Positions 26,080 through 34,925 of a stretch of DNA of 64,000 bases are shown one piece after another. How positions within the stretch are numbered: the first letter of the stretch is position 1; every line of letters starts with the position of its first letter. Position numbers and translations under genes: made by a program. This DNA comes from G963556115 sp963667375 (GTDB lineage Bacteria; Planctomycetota; SZUA-567), in contig OY763323.1 of the NCBI GenBank assembly GCA_963667375.1, forward strand, positions 3,038,001 through 3,102,000. Direction: 5' to 3'. A model generated the notes under the pieces. That model was not told the DNA's origin and ran no database searches. It saw nothing but the letters and a program-made list of their open reading frames with translations.

Positions 26080-26915
26080 AATTCTTCCTTTCGCTTGCGT
26101 AGAGTATCCAACACCGAATATCGCACAAATGGTATCCCCATATTAGGACCGCTGGTATTCGAATGGAAATCACTGCCTCCGGTCATAATGAGTTTATTTT
26201 TGCGGGTATACTCAATTAAATGTGCTTCAACCTCAGGTGAATGCTGCGGATAGTAGACCTCAATACCGTCAATTCCCCAACCGACAAAAACATCCAGATG
26301 CTCAACCAGACCGCTTGGACCCGGATGCGCCAGAACACTAATACCATGCATCTGCTTAATCATAGCGATACCGTCTGGAATACTCCAGCGATCCTTCGGA
26401 ACGTACGCAACACCACTGTCACCGATATATTTTTCAAAAGCCTCACTGACACTGCCGCAGATGCCCTTATCAACCAGCAGACGCGCCAGATGGGGACGAC
26501 CGATAGACATGCCTTTCTCAACCGGAAGCTCTGAATAGTCAATTTTAATTCCAAGCAACTGCATTTTTCGGACCATACGCGCCATGCGGTCTTCACGATT
26601 ATTCTGCATTGCATTGAGTTTTTCTCTAATCTCCTCTTCAGGTTCAATCAGCAACCCAAGCAAATGTGCCTCCATACCCTGGTACTCACAGGAAAGCTCA
26701 ACCCCTGGAATAACCTCAATGCCTAGCTTTTTGCCTGCCGCTATAGCCAGACCGACACCATCAAAATTATCATGGTCAGTTAGCGCTATCGCAGAAAGAC
26801 CATTCCATTGCGCCTCTTCCAGTAATTTTTCAGGATTAAGCACACCATCAGAGAATGTGCTGTGTGTATGCAGATCTATTTTCTTTTCACTACCTGTCTC
26901 TGTAACCAAGTTCAT
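26064..26915 (-). CDS. PHP-domain metal-dependent phosphoesterase
   Basis: The 283-residue protein has PHP motifs: IDLHTHSTFSDGVLNP, ALTDHDNFDGV, EVIPGVELSCEYQGMEAHLLGL, VLAHPGPSG and TGGSDFHSNT. These provide the trinuclear metal site. Relatives include the RNase AM (YciV/TrpH) group, which removes nucleotides from the 5' ends of RNA and hydrolyses 3',5'-bisphosphonucleotides. The motif order and length fit that group. It overlaps nusB by 4 nt (ATGA) and ftsY by 16 nt, so the three genes are coupled. The exact substrate is not proven. Confidence 0.85.
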   Translation of the reverse strand: MNLVTETGSEKKIDLHTHSTFSDGVLNPEKLLEEAQWNGLSAIALTDHDNFDGVGLAIAAGKKLGIEVIPGVELSCEYQGMEAHLLGLLIEPEEEIREKLNAMQNNREDRMARMVRKMQLLGIKIDYSELPVEKGMSIGRPHLARLLVDKGICGSVSEAFEKYIGDSGVAYVPKDRWSIPDGIAMIKQMHGISVLAHPGPSGLVEHLDVFVGWGIDGIEVYYPQHSPEVEAHLIEYTRKNKLIMTGGSDFHSNTSGPNMGIPFVRYSVLDTLRKRKEELWQDF

Positions 26916-27331
26916 TCTCCCTGCGGGTCTTCGATACCACTGGCGACTTTATCCAAAATTCCATTAACAAACTTACCGGAGTCTTTCGAACCAAAATTTT
27001 TAGCCAGCGTTACAGCTTCATTGATTACTACCTTTTTGGGAGTTTCGCGCTCCAGCAATTCCGCACAGGCGATCCTCAAAACATTTCTATCTACCCCGGC
27101 CATACGCTCCAGGCTCCAGTTTTTTGCGTAGGACGCAATAAGGGTGTCAATATCGTGTTTATTACAGGTGACCTGGTTAATTAGATGATAGGCAAAATTC
27201 CTGGCTTCATCTATATCTGCATGCTCATAAAGAAAATCCATGACACCCACTGGCTCAGTATCATTACTGAGGTCACACATAAAACAATACTGCAAAGCCA
27301 GTCTCCGCGCCATACTTCGAGGTCGTATCAT
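26912..27331 (-). CDS. nusB: Transcription antitermination factor NusB
   Basis: The 139-residue all-helical protein has the NusB pattern: RSMARRLALQYCFMCDL at the N-terminus, SYAKNWSLERMAGVDRNVLRIACAELL and KVVINEAVTLAKNFGSKDSGKFVNGILDKVA. NusB with NusE binds boxA in rRNA leaders and supports antitermination. It follows ribH with a 1-nt overlap (TAATG), a common ribH-nusB arrangement. Confidence 0.95.
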   Translation of the reverse strand: MIRPRSMARRLALQYCFMCDLSNDTEPVGVMDFLYEHADIDEARNFAYHLINQVTCNKHDIDTLIASYAKNWSLERMAGVDRNVLRIACAELLERETPKKVVINEAVTLAKNFGSKDSGKFVNGILDKVASGIEDPQGE

Positions 27332-27795
27332 TAATTTAGCTCCCCGAAGAGATTAACCATTTCAATAGCGGTAAGAGCAGCATTGGTACCGTTATTTCCT
27401 GCTTTGGTACCAGCCCTTTCAATAGCCTGCTCAATTGTATCACAGGTGAGAACCCCAAAAGAAACAGCCTTATCAGTGCTCATTGCTACCTGCGCAATTC
27501 CTTTGGTCGCTTCCGCACTGACATAATCAAAATGCGGTGTTCCGCCTCTGATTACAGCACCAAGTACAACAATCGCATCGTAATTGCTTTTAGTAAGGCG
27601 AGCAGCAGCCTGCGGCAGCTCAAAAGCTCCGGGAACCTTGACTATATCGATATCAGCCTCGGCCGCACCATGACGCAACAGACAATCCATTGCCCCCTCA
27701 ACCAGACGATCACAGATAAAACTATTAAACCGACTGACAACGATAACAAACTTCTTACCGGCTGCTGTCAGATTTCCCTGAATGGTTCTTCCCAT
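27331..27795 (-). CDS. ribH: 6,7-dimethyl-8-ribityllumazine synthase
   Basis: The 154-residue protein from MGRTIQGNLTAAGKK contains VSRFNSFICDRLVEGAMDCL, VPGAFELPQAA, VVLGAVIRGGTPHFDYV and FGVLTCDTIEQAIERAGTKAGNNG, all lumazine synthase marks. It condenses 3,4-dihydroxy-2-butanone 4-phosphate, made by RibBA, with the ribitylaminouracil intermediate. The start at 27795 is preferred over 27870 because TGGAGAA lies about 6 nt upstream and the 25 extra residues do not fit the family. No FMN riboswitch was seen in the 217 bp upstream. Confidence 0.96.
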   Translation of the reverse strand: MGRTIQGNLTAAGKKFVIVVSRFNSFICDRLVEGAMDCLLRHGAAEADIDIVKVPGAFELPQAAARLTKSNYDAIVVLGAVIRGGTPHFDYVSAEATKGIAQVAMSTDKAVSFGVLTCDTIEQAIERAGTKAGNNGTNAALTAIEMVNLFGELN

Positions 27796-28012
27796 ATTAT
27801 TCTCCAGATTCTGTATATTTTTATATAAAATTAATAATTTATTAAAATCATAACCTTTTACTGCAGTCATTGTTAATATAAAAAAACAATATAAAATAAT
27901 TATATGCAGCCGGCAACTTTTTTATTATGCGTTTAAACTCTGTATTGTCAAGACAATGAAGGAAAATACACCTATATATTATACCTGATTACAGTCTTCG
28001 CATGATTTTAGG

Positions 28013-29233
28013 TTAAAAATCACCTTCAAGCATATGACCAAGCTGAGTTTTTTTAGTGTTCAGATAACGTGCATTGTGCTTTTTCGCCGGCATTATAATC
28101 GGTACCCTTTCCACAACTTCCAGACCATAACCTGACAGCCCAGAAATCTTGCGCGGATTGTTTGTCAACAGACGCATCTTTCTAACCCCGAGATCAGACA
28201 GAATCTGCGCACCAAGACCATAATCCCGTAAATCAGCTGAAAAACCGAGTGCAATATTAGCTTCAACCGTATCCAGCCCCTTATCCTGAAGTTCATAGGC
28301 TTTGAGCTTATTATCAAGTCCGATACCGCGACCCTCCTGGCGCATATAGACGATAACACCTTTTCCCTCCTGCTGCACCATCGCCATTGATTTATTGAGC
28401 TGTTCGCCGCAATCACAACGGCAGGAATGGAATACATCACCGGTCAGGCACTCGCTATGGACTCTGACAAGCACCGGCTCATCAACAGCAGCCCCACCGG
28501 GCTGGAAATCACCCAGCACCAAGGCCAGATGCGTCTCCCCAGTTACCTCCGAATTATAACAATACAGCATGAAATCGCCGAACTCAGTTGGCATTGTCGC
28601 CTTTGCCACACACTCAACGAGTTTTTCCGTTTTACGTCGGTAAGCAATAATCTGCTCGACACTGCACAGCAGCATATTATGTTTTTCACAGAACTTTTCA
28701 AGATCGGGAACACGGGCCATTGTTCCATCCTGATTCATTACCTCACAAATCAGTCCTGCAGGCGGCAGCCCTGCCAGTTTCAGCAAATCCACAGAACCCT
28801 CGGTCTGTCCGGTACGTTTCAGAACACCGCCGTCTACCGCTCTGATCGGCTGCACATGCCCTGGACGCACAAGATCTGAAAACTGAGATTTAGGATTTGA
28901 AGCAATACGAATAGTTCTGGCTCTATCCTCAGCACTGATACCGGTAGTAACCCCTTCTCTGGCTTCAATAGTAACAGTAAACGCCGTATTAAAATTTGAT
29001 TCATTCTTACTGGTAATCAGCGGAAGATTCAGGCGGTCGCAGTATTCACCATCAAGAGCAAGACAGAGCCAGCCGCGTGCTTCTGTTGCCATAAAATTAA
29101 CCGTTTCTGCAGTTACATTATACCCGGCAGCGACCAAATCCCCTTCATTCTCACGATTTTCATCATCAACAAGTACTACCATTCTGCCAGCCTTAAGCTC
29201 TTCCAGTACATCTTCTATTGGTGCTAATTTCAT
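28013..29233 (-). CDS. ribBA: Bifunctional 3,4-dihydroxy-2-butanone 4-phosphate synthase / GTP cyclohydrolase II
   Basis: The 406-residue protein has two domains. Residues 1-200 are the RibB part (VVLVDDENRENEGDLV, FMATEARGWLCLAL, DRARTIR, RPGHVQPIRAVDGGVLKRTGQTEGSVDL). Residues 201-406 are the RibA part with the zinc site SECLTGDVFHSCRCDCGEQL and YMRQEGRGIGLDNKLKAYELQD. RibB acts on ribulose 5-phosphate and RibA on GTP; these are the two entry reactions of riboflavin synthesis. The start at 29233 has AAGGAT 8-9 nt upstream, better than the in-frame 29257. It lies 217 bp upstream of ribH, same strand; the region between has no clear FMN element. Confidence 0.96.
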   Translation of the reverse strand: MKLAPIEDVLEELKAGRMVVLVDDENRENEGDLVAAGYNVTAETVNFMATEARGWLCLALDGEYCDRLNLPLITSKNESNFNTAFTVTIEAREGVTTGISAEDRARTIRIASNPKSQFSDLVRPGHVQPIRAVDGGVLKRTGQTEGSVDLLKLAGLPPAGLICEVMNQDGTMARVPDLEKFCEKHNMLLCSVEQIIAYRRKTEKLVECVAKATMPTEFGDFMLYCYNSEVTGETHLALVLGDFQPGGAAVDEPVLVRVHSECLTGDVFHSCRCDCGEQLNKSMAMVQQEGKGVIVYMRQEGRGIGLDNKLKAYELQDKGLDTVEANIALGFSADLRDYGLGAQILSDLGVRKMRLLTNNPRKISGLSGYGLEVVERVPIIMPAKKHNARYLNTKKTQLGHMLEGDF

Positions 29234-29282
29234 TGTATTTATCCTTATAAAATTCATTCAACCGCAAACAGCGCAGCGGTAG

Positions 29283-29615
29283 TTATTTAAACATTCCGCC
29301 AAGATCAATTCCCAGCGACGAAAGATCCATTCCGCCGGTTAGCCCCTGCATCTCATCAATCTTAGCCTGTTCGACCTTCTTCTGCGCATCATTCACCGCT
29401 GCAATGATCAAGTCACACAGCATATCCTGATCTTCAGGGTCAATAACAGTTTTATCAATTTCGATATCAATGAGTTTTCCTTCACCATTGACCTTGGTCT
29501 TTACCATATCACCGCCGGAGCTGCCATTAAATACCTTCTTTTTCAGCTCCTCCTGCTGCTGCTTGACCTTTTCACCCATTACCTGAGCCTGCTGCATTAG
29601 TTTTGCTATATCCAT
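29283..29615 (-). CDS. YbaB/EbfC-family nucleoid-associated protein
   Basis: The 110-residue protein from MDIAKLMQQAQVMGEKVKQQQEELKKK has the family core GGDMVKTKVNGEGKLIDIEIDKTVIDPEDQDMLCDLIIAAVNDAQKKVEQ. It forms dimers that bind DNA. A longer in-frame start at 29765 would overlap the rhomboid gene and is rejected. In many bacteria ybaB follows dnaX directly and precedes recR; here a rhomboid gene stands between and recR is missing. Confidence 0.92.
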   Translation of the reverse strand: MDIAKLMQQAQVMGEKVKQQQEELKKKVFNGSSGGDMVKTKVNGEGKLIDIEIDKTVIDPEDQDMLCDLIIAAVNDAQKKVEQAKIDEMQGLTGGMDLSSLGIDLGGMFK

Positions 29616-29658
29616 ATCTGCCTTTCTATAAATTAAAATTATTATAATTTTGAAATGC

Positions 29659-30576
29659 TCAAACCTTTTTCTGCCAGTGGCGTGATGAAATATAGCCCCA
29701 GGCGATTCCACATACAACACCTCCGAGGTGTACCATGTTAGCCATACCATTACCGGTAAATCCAAAAATAAACCAGATCATCATCAGCCAGATAACACCG
29801 GGATTAAGCCGCATGCCATAACGTGGATCAAACTTACCTCTTATCCAGAGAAAACAGAGAAGCGCGTAGTTAACACCACTCATCCCTAAAAATGCCGGAC
29901 CGGCCATTTCGTACTGCAAAATATTGGGTAAAGCCGAAAATACTAGAAACATTATGAAAAGATACCTGCTGCCGTGCCGGGCTTCAATAACACCTCCAAG
30001 CTGCTTTAACCACATCATATTAAACAGAATATGCATAATTCCCATAATCTGAAAGCTGCCACCCTGAAATAACGGATAATGCAGTAACGCTGGAGTAAAA
30101 GGCCGCCATAACTGCCCGCGCCATAACTCATCAAGTAATGAGACCCCAGGCTCAAGAGGATTGGAAATCATCAACAGCCCCTGAACATAATCTATAAGCC
30201 CAGGACTCAGAATTTCAAAGACCCAGATCGCGACACAGATACCGATAAGAGTAGAAGTTACAACCGTCGAACCCCGTTTCTGCCACTGCTGGCGCATATC
30301 GCGCTGATTCTTTGCAAATTTAATTTCTGCTGCACGCCGTGACTCTTCAGCCATCCTTACCTGAGCCAGTGACTCACGATAAACACTCTTATCGCTCTGC
30401 TGATTGAATTTGTTAAATAATTCTGTCGCCGAACCCAGCTTGTCCTCATCAACGATCCATACCGAAAACATACCGCCACATTCTGGCTCTATATTCGATT
30501 CGATCCCGTTCTGCAGCAGATATGCTTTTAGCAATAAACCTTCTTCACCACCTTTAATCTCGCCTATAACGCGCAT
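29659..30576 (-). CDS. Rhomboid-family intramembrane serine protease
   Basis: The 305-residue protein has a cytoplasmic N-terminal domain (about 1-110) with a coiled segment, then six or seven membrane helices. The catalytic pair is visible: Ser in FLGMSGVNYALL and His in MVHLGGVVCGIAWGY. The HILFNMMWLKQLG helix matches the conserved HxxxN of rhomboids. These enzymes cut membrane proteins within the bilayer. It starts 4 nt after the dnaX stop. The target is unknown. Confidence 0.92.
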   Translation of the reverse strand: MRVIGEIKGGEEGLLLKAYLLQNGIESNIEPECGGMFSVWIVDEDKLGSATELFNKFNQQSDKSVYRESLAQVRMAEESRRAAEIKFAKNQRDMRQQWQKRGSTVVTSTLIGICVAIWVFEILSPGLIDYVQGLLMISNPLEPGVSLLDELWRGQLWRPFTPALLHYPLFQGGSFQIMGIMHILFNMMWLKQLGGVIEARHGSRYLFIMFLVFSALPNILQYEMAGPAFLGMSGVNYALLCFLWIRGKFDPRYGMRLNPGVIWLMMIWFIFGFTGNGMANMVHLGGVVCGIAWGYISSRHWQKKV

Positions 30577-30579
30577 TTA

Positions 30580-32568
30580 TCAGTTATCCTCTATATTAAT
30601 TATACTGCCTTCAAAATTATCTAAAATCACTTTCACCCCGCGTTCTCTGCCAGCATCAAGCATGCGCTGCGCAGGAGAAATAAAGTCATCCGCGGGTACA
30701 GCCGAAGAGTCATCCGCCTCATTCAGCGCTTCACGCAACACCAGATGAATCTTAACTTCACACCCTAGAATCTCAGACGCACTCTCTGTAATGCGCTGTT
30801 TCCGATGTTTATCCTCAAGCTGTTCATAGATGAAGGTACCTCCTCCGGGAACAGAGAGATACAATTCGCCGGGCAAATATTTATCAATATAGACATCACC
30901 CAGAAACGGCGCATCCGCCCGGCTCTTTTCAGCCAGAACTGCAAGGATTTTATTCCAGACCTCTGCAAGGTTTATGTCAGGTACACCCCGCTCTTCCTTT
31001 GCTTCAACGTCAATACTTGATTTCAGCTGATCGGCAGACACAACTTTTCTGGCCAGTGCAGCGGTAACCTCAAGTTCATCGGCAAAGTCATCATCATCAT
31101 CATCAGTATCAAACACACTAACCTCATTCTCAGCAGACAAGGGTCCTGTACTTATTACCTCATCCCGCCACGGAAGATCGTTATTATCTGGTGCCGGTAC
31201 AAAATGCACCTCTTCATTTTTGGGTACATACCCGGAAACCGGTATGTTTTCAACAGAAACCGACTCTGATAATGGTTCTGAATTAACCGTTATTGAAGGT
31301 TCATTATTAACAGCAGAACTTTCCGCATGAGTGTGGTTTTGCATAGAAACCGCAACAGCAGAGTCCGTGACGGCAGTATTCCGTTCTAGCGGTAAAGCAG
31401 CAGGCTTAACGACATCCGGCAACGGAGCACCACTGGCATAAGCACTTAATTTGGCAACCAGATCCTTGACCGGGATAAGCGATTCCAAACCTGAGAGACG
31501 GGCAATAGCCATCTCCAAAGGAACCAGAGGATTGGTAAGAGCTCTGCTCCGTACTCTGGTACGAGCTTGCGTCAGCACGTCAAGAATCAGCAGAACCTGT
31601 TCCAGGGTTACCGAAACAGCCAGCTCAAGCAGAACCGTTTTCGCTGGGCCATATACAGTTATTCCATCTTCACCGCCGGTAGCCACAACATACATTAGAT
31701 CCCGGCCGAAAGCGATGAGCTGATCCAGAAAATCACCGACGTTGGTACCACGCGAACTGACGGCATCAACAATACTGAGCGCGGCTTTAAGATCATGTGA
31801 AACAATTGCTTCAAAAATTCCGGCAACAGATTCAGCACCCGCTACACCGCGCACACGCTCCACATCCTCCCGGGTTACACTCCCGGCAGAAAAGCTCACC
31901 AGCTGATCTAGAAGAACCAGACCATCACGCATCGAGCCACCGCTGAAGGCAGCTATCGCGGCGAGTGCATCATCGGTTATTGCTGCCTTCTCACTTGCAA
32001 CCAGACGTCGCAAATATTCGGTCATCTTCGCCGGCGGCACCAGCCGGAAATCAAACCGCTGGCAGCGGGATAATATAGTACCGAGTATTTTATGCGGATC
32101 GGTAGTGGCAAGAATAAATTTCACATGAGCCGGAGGCTCTTCTAGTGTCTTCAGAAGTGCATTAAACGCAGCAACCGACAGCATATGCACCTCATCAATA
32201 ATATATATTTTATACCGGGCCCGTGACGGAACATAACCCACCTGCTCACGAAGTGCACGCACCTGTTCTACCCCATTATTTGAGGCACCATCTATCTCCT
32301 GAACATCAATATCCTGACCGCGCAGCACATCCTGGCAGATAGCACACTCACCACAAGGCGTTGCAGTCGGACCATGTTCACATACAAGTGCACAGGCAAA
32401 GATACGCGCCATGGAGGTCTTTCCACAGCCATGGGGACCACAGAAAAGATAAGCATGCGCCACCCGTTGCGACTCAATCGAGTTTTTTAAAGTCTGTGCA
32501 ACATGCTCCTGCCCGATAACATCATCAAAGGTATGAGGGCGATATCTTCTCGCCATTGCTTCGTACAT
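30580..32568 (-). CDS. dnaX: DNA polymerase III subunits gamma/tau
   Basis: The 662-residue protein has the AAA+ clamp-loader core: RRYRPHTFDDVIGQEHV, Walker A GPHGCGKTSMARIFA, a four-Cys zinc module (about C62-C80), Walker B YIIDEVHML, the sensor region and the SRC arginine finger (ILSRCQRFDFRL). A long low-complexity linker with an acidic patch (about 480-500) leads to a C-terminal domain that in tau binds the polymerase. The ATG at 32568 with AAGGTGG 5 nt upstream is preferred over the GTG at 32577. SRP RNA lies upstream on the same strand and a rhomboid gene follows. Confidence 0.96.
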   Translation of the reverse strand: MYEAMARRYRPHTFDDVIGQEHVAQTLKNSIESQRVAHAYLFCGPHGCGKTSMARIFACALVCEHGPTATPCGECAICQDVLRGQDIDVQEIDGASNNGVEQVRALREQVGYVPSRARYKIYIIDEVHMLSVAAFNALLKTLEEPPAHVKFILATTDPHKILGTILSRCQRFDFRLVPPAKMTEYLRRLVASEKAAITDDALAAIAAFSGGSMRDGLVLLDQLVSFSAGSVTREDVERVRGVAGAESVAGIFEAIVSHDLKAALSIVDAVSSRGTNVGDFLDQLIAFGRDLMYVVATGGEDGITVYGPAKTVLLELAVSVTLEQVLLILDVLTQARTRVRSRALTNPLVPLEMAIARLSGLESLIPVKDLVAKLSAYASGAPLPDVVKPAALPLERNTAVTDSAVAVSMQNHTHAESSAVNNEPSITVNSEPLSESVSVENIPVSGYVPKNEEVHFVPAPDNNDLPWRDEVISTGPLSAENEVSVFDTDDDDDDFADELEVTAALARKVVSADQLKSSIDVEAKEERGVPDINLAEVWNKILAVLAEKSRADAPFLGDVYIDKYLPGELYLSVPGGGTFIYEQLEDKHRKQRITESASEILGCEVKIHLVLREALNEADDSSAVPADDFISPAQRMLDAGRERGVKVILDNFEGSIINIEDN

Positions 32569-32700
32569 GCAGACCACCTTTCAGCTACTGAAAAACACCT
32601 GAAACCAATCAGAATTTATTTTTATATCCAACTATATTCAACATTGATTATTATATGAATTATAAAATGGAAATCACGGACTATTTTAATTTTAGCCCAC

Positions 32701-32732
32701 AAAAAAAACGGAACTCAATTACGAGTTCCGTT
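32701..32732 (-). terminator. Intrinsic terminator of the SRP RNA gene
   Basis: On the minus strand AACGGAACTC and GAGTTCCGTT (32732-32723 and 32716-32707, 6-nt loop) form a perfect 10-bp stem followed by a run of T. It sits 14 nt after the 3' end of SRP RNA and 130 nt before dnaX. Confidence 0.87.
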
Positions 32733-32745
32733 AAAATAATTAAAA

Positions 32746-32865
32746 TGACAGATAGAGGGAACCGGCGATTCCAACACAAGTATCGGTCAGCTTAGGGCTG
32801 CTCCCGTCAAGGCCTGACCCGGTTAGGCGCCGTCACATTGCTGGGCCGATTCCCACTACCTGTCA
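32746..32865 (-). ncRNA. ffs: Signal recognition particle RNA (small bacterial type)
   Basis: On the minus strand the roughly 120-nt RNA starts TGACAGGTAGTGGGAA and ends TTCCCTCTATCTGTCA, which pair to close the hairpin. The apical part contains GGGTCAGGCCTTGACGGGAGCAGCCC, the conserved helix 8 with symmetric and asymmetric loops that binds Ffh. SRP RNA guides nascent membrane proteins to FtsY. It is followed by an intrinsic terminator and dnaX, a frequent neighbour. Ends are set from the pairing and may be off by a few bases. Confidence 0.93.
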
Positions 32866-32923
32866 CTTAATTTAGGTTAATTGATCATATTTAAATGCAG
32901 CATACAGTCAAGACAATATACAA

Positions 32924-33991
32924 TTATTTTTTATCTTTTTTGATCGCTTCAGAAAAAAAGTTACCCAGACCGGCAACCATTTCAGCAGTTACATCTCTGG
33001 CTCCTTCAAATCCGACCTTGAGCATATCACCAAGATGAATTCGCAGAAACTCTGCAGTTGCTTTGGTATCGGGTAATCCCCAGGCGATCTTTGCGTGAAC
33101 ATCCTCTGCTTCCCAGGCCGCCCCCCTGACTCCCAGACCATCATAATAAACCGATTCATCCTCTGGCGTATCACTATCAGAAAGAAGCGTATAATCACCC
33201 TCGGACCACCTCTGATAATCATCACTATCAGCAAATTCCTGCATTTTCCCCATACGGTAAATATAATGTTCATTACCATTATAGAGATCAGACCAGGCTC
33301 TGAAGACCGGACAGGCCGGGGTCTGTTCAGAATTTTCCAGATATTCAGCATAATCCGCCAGCAGTGATTCCACGCTATAGATACCCAGACCTTCAGTTGC
33401 CAGTTTCGCATATACCGCTAAAACCAGTTCAGGGTCTTTGGACAATACCAGCATTCCCCTGTCAGCCGAAATGTCTGCTTCAATTGCCCATTCTTCAAGG
33501 AGCGTACGCGGCAAAGCAACGATACTCTTGAAAATACCGAAATTATCCGAGGCGGCAGCAAGGAGTTCACGCATCATATATGTCTTCATATGACCAGAAT
33601 GAATATGCACCAGTGCCTGCGAAATAACCACCAGTACTTCGGATGTCATGAGCTGCTTGAGTAGAGCGCTGGTTACAATCAGCAGCGGTTTGGTCTCACC
33701 AAGGCAGTATGCCGCAGCCTTATCACTACGCTGCAGATACATATCCGGGACATTAATCCCTAATTTTACACATAAATCAACCGTTCCGCGGTAAATTTCA
33801 TTAAAGCTCTCGGCAGTTATACGCATACAATTCGCACTTACCGTCTGCCGGGAAAATTTTTCATAGCGCCGGCGAGATAACTCTTTACTTACCCAGTCAA
33901 TTCCCTTCATTTTCATTATCGTTGACGAGATAAATCTGTCTTTAGAGGTACAAAACAGACCTCCGGGTATAGCTGCACCTGAATTTTCCAC
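32924..33991 (-). CDS. M48-like protein with degenerate zinc site (probable pseudo-peptidase)
   Basis: The protein has 355 residues if read from the GTG at 33991, where AGGAGG is 5 nt upstream; a GTG at 33997 overlaps that site. The fold resembles M48 (Ste24/HtpX-like) peptidases: DMYLQRSDKAAAYCLGETKPLLIVTSALLKQL is followed by VLVVISQALVHIHSGH where the active site HEXXH should be. Counting from the 33997 start, the first His is Gln127, the catalytic Glu is Ala128 and only His131 remains. The third ligand region reads EADISADRG with Asp175 where Glu is usual. Loss of three key residues predicts no zinc hydrolase activity, so a binding or scaffold role is more likely. The C-terminal half is acidic and unlike known domains. 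Confidence 0.7.
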   Translation of the reverse strand: MENSGAAIPGGLFCTSKDRFISSTIMKMKGIDWVSKELSRRRYEKFSRQTVSANCMRITAESFNEIYRGTVDLCVKLGINVPDMYLQRSDKAAAYCLGETKPLLIVTSALLKQLMTSEVLVVISQALVHIHSGHMKTYMMRELLAAASDNFGIFKSIVALPRTLLEEWAIEADISADRGMLVLSKDPELVLAVYAKLATEGLGIYSVESLLADYAEYLENSEQTPACPVFRAWSDLYNGNEHYIYRMGKMQEFADSDDYQRWSEGDYTLLSDSDTPEDESVYYDGLGVRGAAWEAEDVHAKIAWGLPDTKATAEFLRIHLGDMLKVGFEGARDVTAEMVAGLGNFFSEAIKKDKK

Positions 33992-34046
33992 GATCACCTC
34001 CTGATTTAAAATTTTAAAACCTAATACAACACTATTTAATTATAAG

Positions 34047-34625
34047 CTATGCGGCAATACTTGCAACCATGGTCTCACTAGACACACCAATATTTTTTTG
34101 TAGCTGCTTATATTCAGAGTAACTGTCAAGAAGTGCTATACGCAACTTATGAATTGCATCCGGATCAGCAACATCATTAGGACTGCTTACTCTCTGCGTA
34201 AGACGTTGTGAAGCGATCTCCAGTTCCGCAGTTGTCGGAGGGGGCAGTCCTTCACTCCAGCTTCCAGCGATCTCCTCCGTTCCCTGTTGCAACAGACTTA
34301 TTCCAACGATTGCAGCAAAAATCCGGTCCTCACGCAGACTGTCCTCCTCACTCATTGTTAGCATATTGCCTGCAGATAATTTCCTGGCGATCTTCTCAGC
34401 AGCCTCAAGTTTCTTCGCCGGAATCCTTCTAGGTACAAGCCTGGAGAAATATACCGTTTCATAATTACCTATAATGGTACTTACTCCTGAGTTCTTAGCA
34501 AAAGAAACCGAATCCGTCAGCATACCTACAGAACCCTGACCGCTCTCTCTGACTGAATTTCCAGTAGAAGCAGTACTGCGGAATGCTTTTCCAATAGCAG
34601 AATTAACAGTGTCGACTATTCCCAT
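34047..34625 (-). CDS. Hypothetical protein, 192 residues
   Basis: The protein is not recognised. It has an N-terminal Gly/Ser/Thr-rich part, a basic middle (SRLVPRRIPAKKLEAAEKIARKLSAG), one hydrophobic stretch (IFAAIVGISLLQQG) and a helical C-terminus (AIHKLRIALLDSYSEYKQLQKNIGV). No signal peptide is evident. AAGGA precedes the ATG by about 10 nt. It lies 55 nt upstream of the degenerate M48-like gene on the same strand, so the two may work together. Coding is supported by length, a start signal and sequence without low-complexity artefacts. Confidence 0.65.
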   Translation of the reverse strand: MGIVDTVNSAIGKAFRSTASTGNSVRESGQGSVGMLTDSVSFAKNSGVSTIIGNYETVYFSRLVPRRIPAKKLEAAEKIARKLSAGNMLTMSEEDSLREDRIFAAIVGISLLQQGTEEIAGSWSEGLPPPTTAELEIASQRLTQRVSSPNDVADPDAIHKLRIALLDSYSEYKQLQKNIGVSSETMVASIAA

Positions 34626-34722
34626 TTCATCCGATTCCTTATAATAAAAAAACTATTATTCACGTTAAATCGACCAGAATTGATTTTTATCTTAATACTC
34701 TTTTATTTTTTCCCTAAAGTAT

Positions 34723-34751
34723 TTGACTCTGCGAACGCAAAATTATATAAT
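34723..34751 (+). promoter_or_regulatory. Sigma-70-type promoter of the acetolactate synthase genes
   Basis: TTGACT (34723-34728) and TATAAT (34746-34751) are separated by the optimal 17 nt. Transcription would start near 34758, about 27 nt before the leader peptide ATG. This is one of the best consensus promoters in the window. Confidence 0.82.
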
Positions 34752-34784
34752 GCTTTAGCTATTTTTATTTAAGGATAATTTTAA

Positions 34785-34844
34785 ATGTCTAACCTAGTTA
34801 ACCTCGTGCTCGTCGTCGTCGTGATTATTACTGCCACAAGTTGA
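34785..34844 (+). CDS. Branched-chain amino acid leader peptide of the first ilvB
   Basis: The 19-codon frame reads MSNLVNLVLVVVVIITATS. It has five or more consecutive or near-consecutive Val/Leu codons followed by two Ile codons, as in IvbL and IlvL leaders of enterobacteria. AAGGA lies 9 nt upstream. The stop codon sits directly before the antiterminator arm (34845-34854). Ribosome stalling on valine, leucine or isoleucine codons when their charged tRNAs are scarce would prevent the terminator at 34875 from forming. It lies between a consensus promoter and ilvB, too short for ordinary gene finding. Confidence 0.88.
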   Translation: MSNLVNLVLVVVVIITATS

Positions 34845-34900
34845 GCAGCCGGGTTAATATTAAGTTTAAAAATGACCCGGGCTGAAAAGTCCGGGTTTTT
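34845..34900 (+). terminator. Transcription attenuator of the first ilvB
   Basis: The terminator hairpin is ACCCGGGCT (34875-34883), loop GAAA, AGTCCGGGT (34888-34896), followed by T. An upstream arm GCAGCCGGGT (34845-34854) is complementary, with a bulge, to the terminator's left arm and can form the antiterminator. The arm begins right at the leader stop codon, which is the geometry of classical amino acid attenuators. ilvB starts 26 nt after the hairpin. Confidence 0.87.
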
Positions 34901-34925
34901 AATTTTCAAGAGGAGATAATCAATT

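Noticed and set aside
27796..28012. FMN riboswitch between ribBA and ribH
   Set aside because: The conserved FMN aptamer blocks (AGGG-CA, GGCGGT) could not be found; the gap is plain AT-rich sequence.
29283..29765. 160-residue form of the YbaB protein
   Set aside because: The extra 50 residues overlap the rhomboid gene, and the family start is MDIAKLMQQAQ at 29615.
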